From positions 1 through 33,673 of the forward strand of contig PLHP01000405.1 of the NCBI GenBank assembly GCA_003138955.1: a DNA stretch of 33,673 bases, read 5' to 3'. The position numbers were made by a program, and so were the translations under genes. Shown piece by piece: positions 25,697 to 33,673 of this stretch. The stretch is from Acidobacteriaceae bacterium (GTDB taxonomy: Bacteria > Acidobacteriota > Terriglobia > Terriglobales > Acidobacteriaceae). The notes beneath the pieces are model-generated. The model was not told the origin of the DNA. It worked only from the letters and a program-made list of their open reading frames with translations, and made no database searches. Positions within the stretch are counted from its first letter, which is position 1; every line of letters begins with the position of its first letter.

Positions 25697-26797
25697 CTAG
25701 ACGCGCCCCGCCCCACAACTTTCGAAATAGCGCTTGAGCCCCTCTGCCATGCCGATTTTTGGGGCCCACCCGAGTTCAGTCTTGAGCTTGCGGTTGCTGT
25801 ATCGGGTTCTCTTCCAGTACCGGTGCCACAGCCTGCGGTTAAAAACCGGCTCGAGCTGTCCTTCGGACCACGTCGAATACCGTTCCCATAAGTAGCAGCC
25901 CGTGTAACTCAACCAGTGAGGAACATAAATCGATTTGAAGCTCCTGACGCTCCGTTTATAGGAACGCAAGAATTGCCAACTGGAAGGCAAATCGTCATCC
26001 ACGATATTGAACGCTTGTCCCTCGATGCCGGTCTTGAGCCCAGCCAGCGCAATCGCCTCTGCACAGTTATCAACATAGGTGATGGGCAGTTGATTGAAGC
26101 CGCCCAAATGCATGAAGATACCAAATGTGCCGATCCCCACGCGGCCCGTAATGGCTGGATTCCCGGGACCAATGACATATCCTGGGCGAACGATCACGTA
26201 TGGGATGCTAAACCGGCTGCAGCAATCCGCGACGATTTCGTCTTGTTTGATTTTTGCAAAAGAGTAGGCATCTCCACAGAGTTCTGGCTGTGATTCGATC
26301 GAGCACGACTCGTCGAGCAGACTCCCCTCGGGTTTCTGGCGGTTGCTATAGACCGCAAACGAACTGACGTTCACAAAACGTCTCAGGCATCGGTGTTCGG
26401 CGCTCGCTTCGAGAAGATTCCGGGTGGCGACGACCGAGTTCATGTAGGCATCGGGGACCGACTTTTCGCCTCTGCCCGCGGCCAAATGAAAGATGAGCCT
26501 TACATTTCCAGTCGCGGCGGCGCAATCCTCACGCGATAGCAGGTTCCCCGTGATCAATTGAATGCGCGAATCGCCCGGGTGGTCCCGCAAAGCTTCGAGC
26601 TTCGACGCTTTGCTTGAGAACCTCGTTAAACAACGCAAATTCCGAAACCCCTTATCCAGCAGATTCTTAACGAGGCGTGTACCAATAAAGCCGCTCGCTC
26701 CGGTTATCAGAATCGGCTCCTCCGAGTCGAACAGCCAAGACTCGGCTTGTGAGTAGCGCCCGTTCCCGCTGCTATCAATAGTGTTAGTGTTTTGCAT
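25697..26797 (-). CDS. NAD-dependent epimerase/dehydratase (extended SDR)
   Basis: EPILITGASGFIGTRLVKNLLDKGF, LIFHLAAGRGEKSVPDAYMNSVVATRNLLEA, NVSSFAVYS, YSFAKIKQD. Confidence 0.92.
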   Translation of the reverse strand: MQNTNTIDSSGNGRYSQAESWLFDSEEPILITGASGFIGTRLVKNLLDKGFRNLRCLTRFSSKASKLEALRDHPGDSRIQLITGNLLSREDCAAATGNVRLIFHLAAGRGEKSVPDAYMNSVVATRNLLEASAEHRCLRRFVNVSSFAVYSNRQKPEGSLLDESCSIESQPELCGDAYSFAKIKQDEIVADCCSRFSIPYVIVRPGYVIGPGNPAITGRVGIGTFGIFMHLGGFNQLPITYVDNCAEAIALAGLKTGIEGQAFNIVDDDLPSSWQFLRSYKRSVRSFKSIYVPHWLSYTGCYLWERYSTWSEGQLEPVFNRRLWHRYWKRTRYSNRKLKTELGWAPKIGMAEGLKRYFESCGAGRV

Positions 26798-26837
26798 GGT
26801 GGTTAATATTCGTGCCCCTTTGTTATTCGAAAAGCCG

Positions 26838-27731
26838 TCAAGCGCGCATTCGAAGGGTCTTGCCGGTTAGAAATTCCTTCAATCGCTGCATCTGCTCACG
26901 TCTGGCGAACCTTGTCATCTCCTCGGAAACAGGCCGGTGCTCGCCGCGCACCGACGACCAGGTATAGCCCATCAGCAAGGCAAGTCCTCCGATGATGAAG
27001 GGCGCCTTCGTCATCTGGTACAAAGTTCTAAACAACTCCCAAATAGGATGGCTTCCGACAGCGTAGTCCTTGGCACCGTCTTTAAACCTCGCCTTTAGGA
27101 TGCCTTGCTGAGCTGTGCTCATCTGGCGATGGTGGAAATACGTCTTTTCCGTGAATGTCCTGGTTTTCCATCCCTTCATCCTTGCAGCAATGTTCGCAAT
27201 ACGGTCGATCGCCCCACCCTTCGCCGCGACATATCCGCCGATGTCCTCAAAACACTTCCGACGGAACAGTTGGCAAATGCCGGTTACGTGCTCGATGCTC
27301 ACGAAGCGATAGTCGTAGGTTGAACTTGTAGATTCCTTAAACGCGGTTCCGACCAGGCCCAGCGTGGAATCTTCAGCGAGCTTCTGCAACAGGAAAGCAA
27401 AGTGGTCAGGGTCGAACGAAGCGTCGCCATCCACGCAACCAATGGCGTCGTGCTCCAGATCCTTTACCTTCGCATAACCGGCACTAAAAGCGAGAACCTT
27501 GCCCGCGAAATTCCTCTCCTGACGCTCGGGCATGCGCAAGAGCTCAATCCAGGAATTATCGGCGGCATACTTGCGGACCAACTCGTCGGTGCCGTCGGTC
27601 GAGCCGTCGCTCACAATCACCCACCTTAGTGGCCGGACAGTTTGCGCCACCACCGACTTCAGGGTGAGTTCAATGTACTGCGCTTCATTTCGCGCCGGCG
27701 TGATCAGAACATATTTCGGCAGGGTCAGCAT
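26838..27731 (-). CDS. Glycosyltransferase family 2
   Basis: MLTLPKYVLITPARNEAQYIELTLKSVVAQTVRPLRWVIVSDGSTDGTDEL...IGCVDGDASFDPDHF; start at 27731 overlaps upstream stop (ATGCTGA), preferred over listed 27920. Confidence 0.92.
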   Translation of the reverse strand: MLTLPKYVLITPARNEAQYIELTLKSVVAQTVRPLRWVIVSDGSTDGTDELVRKYAADNSWIELLRMPERQERNFAGKVLAFSAGYAKVKDLEHDAIGCVDGDASFDPDHFAFLLQKLAEDSTLGLVGTAFKESTSSTYDYRFVSIEHVTGICQLFRRKCFEDIGGYVAAKGGAIDRIANIAARMKGWKTRTFTEKTYFHHRQMSTAQQGILKARFKDGAKDYAVGSHPIWELFRTLYQMTKAPFIIGGLALLMGYTWSSVRGEHRPVSEEMTRFARREQMQRLKEFLTGKTLRMRA

Positions 27732-29017
27732 GCATTCACCAAAGTTTTCCGATTCTGGGCTGGCCGCCCCTCCACCGGGGTTGAAAGGCCGAGAAGCCGG
27801 GACAACGCCAGCAGCATCCACGCCTGCGACCATCTCATATACGAGGTGCGAATCGTGCACAGACGAAGCACTCGATAGTAGAAAAAGCCGCGATCGTCCC
27901 ACATGTTTGTTATCGCCCACCGGAACACGCGCTGCGCCAACTCGATGTTGGTGGAATCCAGGTCCTTGAATGCCAGCAGCGTGATGATGCTTTGCGCTAC
28001 GCAGTGAATGTCCAGGGGATAAACTCGGTCGTGGAAGTACTTGGGCGCCGCATCCTCGCGAAAGAAGTTGGCACGGTAGAACTCAAACCCGCTTCGCATG
28101 CTGACGTCGAATTCGTCAGTCCCCAAATCGCGACCAATCGCCCGCAGCGCGCCGAGGTTGTATCCGGTGTGAAAGTTGTCGATCCAGCGCTGCGAGGAGT
28201 GCTCGCCGTAAAACCACGACCCGTCCGGCCGTTGCTTCCCCACCGCTTGGCGCGCGACTCGAAGAGCGGGTTCCCGGAACTTCTTCTCGCCGGTGTGCTT
28301 GTACACGCGGCACAACAAAGCCGCCGCCAGCAAATTGGCGTTATGGGTTTCGCCGCGCAGTCCGGGCATCGGATAGCTGAAGCCGGCCTTGGCGCCGTCA
28401 GCCCAATACAGTTCATTCAAGATGTATTCGGCCGCACCCACCGCCATCTTCAAGCAACGCTCATCTTGCTGTTGGTCGTCCGCGTGCTGCTCATAAGCAT
28501 CGAGCAACGCGCCGGCAACGAAGGTTGTGCAGACCAGATTTGGCGCACCGGCGGGCACCAGAATGTTTCGTCCCTGCCACGGAAAGCTGTAGCCCCACGA
28601 CCAATAAGAAATTCCTGATGAGCGCAGCGTTACCAGGCGGTCGATCATGTAGCGCATAAGTTCTTCGCGGCCGCCCACAACTGCATCCGGGAGTTTGAGC
28701 AGCGCCGAGAGAAATAGCGCCATCGCTTTCGGGTTTTGAGTTTTCGGAACCAGCGCCAAGCGACGAACATTTACCGGGCTGCGCTTCAAAACCTGAGTGA
28801 GTGCGAGACGAGGAAGCCTGTAATCCAAAAACGGTAACGCTTTGAACAGTCCGCTATTTAAGGCATCGTAGGGATCGTAGCCCGCCCAATCATTCTCCCG
28901 GCAGTATGCCAAAAGCTTCCGTGCGGTCGCTTCAACATCGCCGCTCGCGGAGTACCGAGATTCTGACAGCCCAGTTGCGGCCGGCGCCTGCTGCAAAGTC
29001 ATAGTTGAATCCATCAA
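27725..29017 (-). CDS. Alpha/alpha-toroid (six-hairpin glycosidase/terpenoid-cyclase-like) protein of polysaccharide locus
   Basis: Helical-hairpin repeats: ISYWSWGYSFPWQGRNILVPAGAPNLVCTTFVAGALLDAYEQ...KQRPDGSWFYGEHSSQRWIDNFHTGYNLGALRAI...MRWSQAWMLLALSRLL. Confidence 0.6.
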   Translation of the reverse strand: MMDSTMTLQQAPAATGLSESRYSASGDVEATARKLLAYCRENDWAGYDPYDALNSGLFKALPFLDYRLPRLALTQVLKRSPVNVRRLALVPKTQNPKAMALFLSALLKLPDAVVGGREELMRYMIDRLVTLRSSGISYWSWGYSFPWQGRNILVPAGAPNLVCTTFVAGALLDAYEQHADDQQQDERCLKMAVGAAEYILNELYWADGAKAGFSYPMPGLRGETHNANLLAAALLCRVYKHTGEKKFREPALRVARQAVGKQRPDGSWFYGEHSSQRWIDNFHTGYNLGALRAIGRDLGTDEFDVSMRSGFEFYRANFFREDAAPKYFHDRVYPLDIHCVAQSIITLLAFKDLDSTNIELAQRVFRWAITNMWDDRGFFYYRVLRLCTIRTSYMRWSQAWMLLALSRLLGLSTPVEGRPAQNRKTLVNAC

Positions 29018-30132
29018 TTTGCCGGCTGGGCGCGGACACCCCGGGAAACCGCCATTTCAATATGTTGGATAATCGTCTCGAGTGCGGGCACGTGCGGTTG
29101 GGCCAACCCATCTGCCGATTTCTGCCGGCGTACAGCGATTATCTTACTTTGAACATCTTCGACACTCGTCAGCAGGACCAAGCGACCATTGTCCGCGAGG
29201 TACTGATCGACGGCTCCGATCTTCCCGCGAAAGATGCTGTAGACCGGAACTTGCAGGGCCGCCGCCTCGCGATTCATCGTGCCGCCGCCGCTAATGACAA
29301 GATCTGAGTTCCAAATCAGATTCATGCCGTCTTCCACGTGATCAGGGATCACGATCTTATTCGCGGCAATGGCTTCACGCCACTCCGCTCTCAATTTGTC
29401 CTCCTGGCGTTTGTTTCTCGGCAGAAGAATGATCGTCGTCTCCGGGCTGGGCACAAACCGGTCGAGCGCTGCTTTCAATAGAACTTCAGCCTCGGGATTG
29501 TGATAATGCGCTTCCGTAGCCGGAGGACGAATCGTAATCAGCAATGATGCCGGAGGAATTCGAAGACGGCTCTTCAATTTCGGGTCAGGTTTAAATCTGC
29601 CCAGATATACATCTTCCTTGATGCCAGGGTACTTCAAAATTTCTGGCCCGCCGTCCTTCAAATGCGCATCGGGAACAACGCTTGGGTAAACCAGCCAAGT
29701 CGGTCTAACCGAGGGCACGTTGGCTGTGAACTCGTAGTCACCGATTGTAAGGTTCGGTATCTTTAATACCTTGGATGCCATCAAGCACCCACGCGACCCG
29801 TGACAGACTGAGATGTCTGGTTTCTCCTTCCTCACCATGGCGATCAAAACCACGGCTCGCCAGCAGGTCCCTAGCGCTTTCAGGGTTTTGTGCTTGCCGT
29901 AATGTTTTCCGATGACTTTTCCCTCCACCCCGTAATATTCCAAGAGTTCGCGCACTTGGTACGCGTCCCGGGCGGTGACAAACAAGTCATAACCTCTGGC
30001 CTTAAGTTCGTCGATGATCGGGCGGAAAAAAGGTACATGCGGAGAATTGTCCAAATCGATCCAAATCTTCTTGCGCGGCAACGAACGTTTCACTTTTGGT
30101 GCTTTTAACATAGCTTTAGCTGGGCTGCACAT
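29014..30132 (-). CDS. DUF354-family protein (GT-B-like)
   Basis: KKIWIDLDNSPHVPFFRPIIDELKARGYDLFVTARDAYQVRELLEYYGVEGKVIGKHYGKHKTLK...NSDLVISGGGTMNREAAALQVPVYSIF. Confidence 0.85.
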   Translation of the reverse strand: MCSPAKAMLKAPKVKRSLPRKKIWIDLDNSPHVPFFRPIIDELKARGYDLFVTARDAYQVRELLEYYGVEGKVIGKHYGKHKTLKALGTCWRAVVLIAMVRKEKPDISVCHGSRGCLMASKVLKIPNLTIGDYEFTANVPSVRPTWLVYPSVVPDAHLKDGGPEILKYPGIKEDVYLGRFKPDPKLKSRLRIPPASLLITIRPPATEAHYHNPEAEVLLKAALDRFVPSPETTIILLPRNKRQEDKLRAEWREAIAANKIVIPDHVEDGMNLIWNSDLVISGGGTMNREAAALQVPVYSIFRGKIGAVDQYLADNGRLVLLTSVEDVQSKIIAVRRQKSADGLAQPHVPALETIIQHIEMAVSRGVRAQPAN

Positions 30133-30207
30133 TTTCGACTGCCTTAATCGTCGGACAGCTGTAGGCCCGAACGAAGATTAATCCTTTTTGCGTTTCGATG
30201 CGGTCGA

Positions 30208-31635
30208 TCAGGCCAGACTTTCCTGTACGTCTTTGTCGGCCTGAGCCGACCGGTATTCCTTCCCGTCCGCGACCGCAGTTGGAGACGGCACGGCACCGGC
30301 CCGGCCGACGCTGATATAGCGAAACCCGTGACCGCTGATTTCCTCGGGACTGAACATGTTCCGGCCATCGATGACCAGCGGCTGTTCGACCATCGACAGC
30401 AATCTTTTCCAGTCCAGGTGCCGGAACTCCTCCCATTCGGTGACGATCAGAATGGCGTCCGCGCCTTGCGCGGCCTGATAGGCGTCGGCACAGTACGTAA
30501 TGTTGGGAAGGACCGCCTTCGCCTTTTCGGCCGCTACCGGGTCATAGGCGCTCACGCTCGCGCCTTCATCCAGCAATGATTTTGCCAGGGCGATAGCCGG
30601 TGCGAAACGCACATCGTCGGTGTTGGGTTTGAAGGCAAGACCCCAAATTGCGACCTTCTTGCCGCGGACCACCCACAGTTCCCCTTGAATCTTCTCTACG
30701 AATTGCTTAACTCGGTGCTGGTTGATCTTATCGACCTCTCTTAGTAAGGAAAAATCACAGCGTGACTTCTCTGCGATCCTGATGAATGCCTGCACATCTT
30801 TCGGAAAGCAAAACCCGCCAAAACCGATGCCGGGATTTAGGAACGCCGGGCCGATACGCGGATCCAGTCCCATGCCCTGCGCTACTTTGGTTACGTCCGC
30901 TCCCACTGCCTCGCACAGATCGGCAACCATGTTGATGAACGATATTTTCATGGCCAGGAAGGAATTGGAGGCATGTTTGATCAGTTCGGCCGAACTGGTA
31001 TCGGTCACCAGGAAGACAGGATCCTTACACTTCGGGCAATCCGAATGCACAGGGCAGGTGAATTCCTGCGCGATAACGGGCTCATAGATCTCGCGCAGCA
31101 GTTGTGCGGCCCGCGCCGAGTTGACCCCCACCACAATCCTGTCAGGGTGCAAGAAATCCTCGACCGCCGAGCCTTCGCGCAAGAACTCGGGATTCGAGGC
31201 GACGTCGTAGTCCAAACCGTTCGTACTGAGCACCGATAGGTATCTGCTTAACTGCGCCCCGGTCTGGACCGGTACCGTGCTCTTTTCTATCACCAGGCGA
31301 TAACCCGATGCACGCTTGGCGATCGCCCGAGCGACTCCCTCAATGGCAGACAAATCCGCATCGCCGTTGGCGAGTGGCGGCGTGCCGACGCAGATAAAGA
31401 TGGCGCGACCCCAATCGATTGCTTCCCCGGCCGAGCCAAAGTGGAGACGGGCCGCCTTTCGTGCAATTTCGATGACTTTCTCGAGATGGGGCTCGAAGAG
31501 AGGCATGACGCCGCTCTGCAGCTTGGAAAGCTTATCGCTATCGCTCTCAGCGCAGAAGACGTCATGGCCGATTTGGGCTAGGCATGCGGCGGTCGTGAGT
31601 CCGACATAACCGGCGCCAATAACTGAGATTTTCAT
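30208..31635 (-). CDS. UDP-glucose/GDP-mannose dehydrogenase family (UDP-sugar 6-dehydrogenase)
   Basis: MKISVIGAGYVGLTTAACLAQIGHDVFCAE, ICVGTPPLANGDADLSAIEGVARAIA, GIGFGGFCFPKDVQAFIRIAE, VAIWGLAFKPNTDDVRFAPAI. Start placed at 31635. Confidence 0.93.
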   Translation of the reverse strand: MKISVIGAGYVGLTTAACLAQIGHDVFCAESDSDKLSKLQSGVMPLFEPHLEKVIEIARKAARLHFGSAGEAIDWGRAIFICVGTPPLANGDADLSAIEGVARAIAKRASGYRLVIEKSTVPVQTGAQLSRYLSVLSTNGLDYDVASNPEFLREGSAVEDFLHPDRIVVGVNSARAAQLLREIYEPVIAQEFTCPVHSDCPKCKDPVFLVTDTSSAELIKHASNSFLAMKISFINMVADLCEAVGADVTKVAQGMGLDPRIGPAFLNPGIGFGGFCFPKDVQAFIRIAEKSRCDFSLLREVDKINQHRVKQFVEKIQGELWVVRGKKVAIWGLAFKPNTDDVRFAPAIALAKSLLDEGASVSAYDPVAAEKAKAVLPNITYCADAYQAAQGADAILIVTEWEEFRHLDWKRLLSMVEQPLVIDGRNMFSPEEISGHGFRYISVGRAGAVPSPTAVADGKEYRSAQADKDVQESLA

Positions 31636-31722
31636 TTTGTTAGCTTCTCTCCGGAGGTCAGCTTGTGAGTCCCTATGGACTTGCTCATACAATCTTTTCC
31701 GCGGACGCCAAAGCGAACGCGG

Positions 31723-32937
31723 TCAGACACGGCTCGCGTGGGTAAGCCGGCCCTTCTCAAAGCGGACCATCTCTTCTGCAACCCGCCCCTGTTGCTCGGC
31801 AGTGAGATTCGGAAACATGGGTAAAGAGACAATCTGGCTCGCGACTTTCTCGGTCACCGGAAAATCTCCCGCTTTGTATCCCAGGGATTCGTAAGCCCGC
31901 TGCTGGTGCAGCGGAATCGGATAGTGAATGCCGGTGCCGATGCCCGCCTTGCCCAGATGCGCCATCAGGCCCTCGCGATCCCGTGTCCGCACCACATACA
32001 GATGATAGACCGCACGCGACCAAGAGGGTTCATAAGGCGTCTCGACTCCTCCCTCGGACGCTGCAAACAGACGGTTGTACTCCGCCGCTTTTTCGCGCCG
32101 TTTCGCGTTCCAGCCGGCCAGGTGTTTCAATTTCACGCTCAGGATTCCGGTCTGGATCGCATCGAGACGCCCGTTGTATCCCTCGATATCGTGGTAGTAT
32201 TTTTTCGCCTGGCCATGATCCCGGATCATTTTGCAGGTATCCGCCAACCGCGCGTCATTCGTGGTGATGGCGCCACCTTCGCCGCAAGCTCCCAGATTTT
32301 TCCCGGGATAAAAGCTGAACGCGCCCGCACGTCCCATCGAACCCGCCTGAAACCAGCGGTTCTGTTTGCGCGAGAAATATTCGGCCCCGTGTGCCTGGCA
32401 TGCGTCTTCCACCACCAGCAGCCCATACTGCTCCGCCAGTTCCAGAATCGCGTCCATATCCGCCATCTGCCCATAGAGGTGAACCGGGACAACGGCTGCG
32501 ACCGGCCGCTTGCTCCTTTTGCTGATGAGCTTGCCGGTCTCGGATACCGTGCAGTGCGCTTCCAGATACTCGCGCAGTTTGGCGGCATCCATGTTGTAGG
32601 TGCGCTCGTCGATGTCGACGAACTCCGGCAGTGCCCCCGCCTGGGAAATGGCTTCGGTCGTCGCTATAAACGTGTTCGGAACCGTTACCACCGCGTCGCC
32701 CGCTTTCACGCCGGCTGCCATCAGTGCGAAACGGAGCGCGTCCGTACCGCTGCTGACTGCGACCGCACGTTCGGTGTGGCAGAAGGCGGCAAACTCTTTT
32801 TCAAATGCCTCCACCATGGGACCGCCGATGAATCCCGCGCTGCGGATTACCTGTTGAAAAACCGCGGTCAGCTCCGGTTCGAGCTCGAGGTGCGGTGTGA
32901 CCAGATCAAGGAATGGAATATTTTGCGAATGATTCAA
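31723..32937 (-). CDS. DegT/DnrJ/EryC1/StrS aminotransferase
   Basis: IPFLDLVTPHLELEPELTAVFQQVIRSAGFIGGPMVEAFEKEFAAFCHTERAVAVSSGTDALRFALMAAGV...VVEDACQAHGAEY...AGAFSFYPGKNLGACGEGGAITTND. Confidence 0.95.
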   Translation of the reverse strand: MNHSQNIPFLDLVTPHLELEPELTAVFQQVIRSAGFIGGPMVEAFEKEFAAFCHTERAVAVSSGTDALRFALMAAGVKAGDAVVTVPNTFIATTEAISQAGALPEFVDIDERTYNMDAAKLREYLEAHCTVSETGKLISKRSKRPVAAVVPVHLYGQMADMDAILELAEQYGLLVVEDACQAHGAEYFSRKQNRWFQAGSMGRAGAFSFYPGKNLGACGEGGAITTNDARLADTCKMIRDHGQAKKYYHDIEGYNGRLDAIQTGILSVKLKHLAGWNAKRREKAAEYNRLFAASEGGVETPYEPSWSRAVYHLYVVRTRDREGLMAHLGKAGIGTGIHYPIPLHQQRAYESLGYKAGDFPVTEKVASQIVSLPMFPNLTAEQQGRVAEEMVRFEKGRLTHASRV

Positions 32938-33425
32938 TGAGTTACCTCCGTTTCAATTTGACGCAGAATTCTTGCCGGATTGCCGGCCACAATGGTGTTG
33001 GCCGGAACATCTTTGGTGACCACGGAGCCCGCTCCCACAATGGCGTTCTCTCCGATCGAGAGGTTAGCGAGGATCGTGGCGCCGGATCCGATCGAGGCGC
33101 CTTGCTTGATTACCGTTTTCTCGACTTTCCAGTCGGCTTCGGTCTGCAGACCTCCGCCAGCGGCGGTGGCGCGCGGGTAGGAGTCGTTGATGAACACAAC
33201 GCCGTGACCAATAAAAACGTTGTCTTCGATGGTTACACCCTCGCAAATGAAGGTGTGGCTGGAGATCTTACAGCGTTTCCCAACCGAAGCGTTCTTCTGG
33301 ATCTCGACAAACGCTCCGACCTTGGTCTCATCGCCGATCTCGCAGCCATAGAGGTTGATGAACTTGGAAAGTTTGACGTCTCGACCGAGTTTCACACTCG
33401 GAGCAATGCTGAGGAATTCATCCAT
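32934..33425 (-). CDS. Left-handed beta-helix N-acetyltransferase (WbpD/WlbB-like)
   Basis: Hexapeptide repeats GCEIGDETKVGAFVEIQKNASVGKRCKISSHTFICEGVTIEDNVFIGHGVVFINDSYPRA...GASIGSGATILANLSIGENAIVGAGSVVTKDVPANTIVAGNPARIL; start at 33425 rather than 33620. Confidence 0.9.
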   Translation of the reverse strand: MDEFLSIAPSVKLGRDVKLSKFINLYGCEIGDETKVGAFVEIQKNASVGKRCKISSHTFICEGVTIEDNVFIGHGVVFINDSYPRATAAGGGLQTEADWKVEKTVIKQGASIGSGATILANLSIGENAIVGAGSVVTKDVPANTIVAGNPARILRQIETEVTH

Positions 33426-33502
33426 AAAAGTTGTCTCACAATCCGCTGCATGCATTCTGCTGGGCTGGGCGACCGCGGAGACTGCCAGCAGCCTGGGCAG
33501 AG

Positions 33503-33673
33503 TTAGACGTACACGAGCTCGCCGCGCTTGGCGAGCGATTTGTCCGCGGCTTCCAGCATGCGGACGACCTTCAGTCCCGCGCGGCCGTCGTTGAACGGCG
33601 CCGCGCTCTTCGTGATACATTCCACGAAGTATCCAAGCTCCAACTTAAGCGCTTCCACCTGTTCGACCTGCGG
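33503..33673 (-). CDS. Gfo/Idh/MocA-family dehydrogenase, C-terminal end (5' part outside window)
   Basis: Manual minus-strand translation from window edge: PQVEQVEALKLELGYFVECITKSAAPFNDGRAGLKVVRMLEAADKSLAKRGELVYV-stop; typical C-terminus of WlbA/WbpB-type oxidoreductases. Not in the supplied ORF list. Confidence 0.8.
   Translation of the reverse strand, partial: PQVEQVEALKLELGYFVECITKSAAPFNDGRAGLKVVRMLEAADKSLAKRGELVYV

Noticed and set aside
31906-32940. 344-aa plus-strand ORF
   Set aside because: Fully antisense to the clear DegT aminotransferase; arginine/histidine-rich shadow ORF with no recognisable motifs.
1-33673. tRNA/rRNA genes, CRISPR arrays, prophage or toxin-antitoxin modules
   Set aside because: None seen on reading; no sequence evidence supports calling them.

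Overview
The window (about 33.7 kb) is dominated by a co-oriented run of minus-strand genes from about 33.67 kb to 3.07 kb. It looks like a large exopolysaccharide/O-antigen-type biosynthesis locus, and protein style (secreted beta-helix proteins, FecR-like protein, VanZ-LamG) suggests an Acidobacteriota-like or related soil bacterium; that taxonomic guess is inference only. In transcription order (right to left) the locus has: the 3' end of a Gfo/Idh/MocA dehydrogenase, a left-handed beta-helix N-acetyltransferase, a DegT aminotransferase, a UDP-sugar 6-dehydrogenase, a DUF354 GT-B-like protein, an alpha/alpha-toroid protein, GT2, an NAD-dependent epimerase, a SAM methyltransferase, a second Gfo/Idh/MocA, GT2, a GNAT/FemAB-like protein, an asparagine-synthase-like protein, an O-antigen ligase/polymerase, two paralogous secreted right-handed beta-helix proteins, a MOP flippase, GT2, a CE4-like deacetylase, an FAD/NAD(P) oxidoreductase, an ATP-grasp carboxylate-amine ligase-like protein, VanZ-LamG, and an 833-aa-ORF secreted repeat protein. 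The left ~3 kb holds an IS3-family element whose end cuts a third beta-helix gene, a plus-strand FecR-like gene with a good candidate promoter, and a decayed second IS3-type transposase. The most interesting reading is that the locus combines uronic-acid/diacetamido-sugar synthesis with three candidate amide- or acyl-forming enzymes (AsnB-like, ATP-grasp, GNAT/FemAB-like). That would suggest an amidated or aminoacylated acidic polysaccharide. All functional claims are from reading translated sequence; no database search was run.
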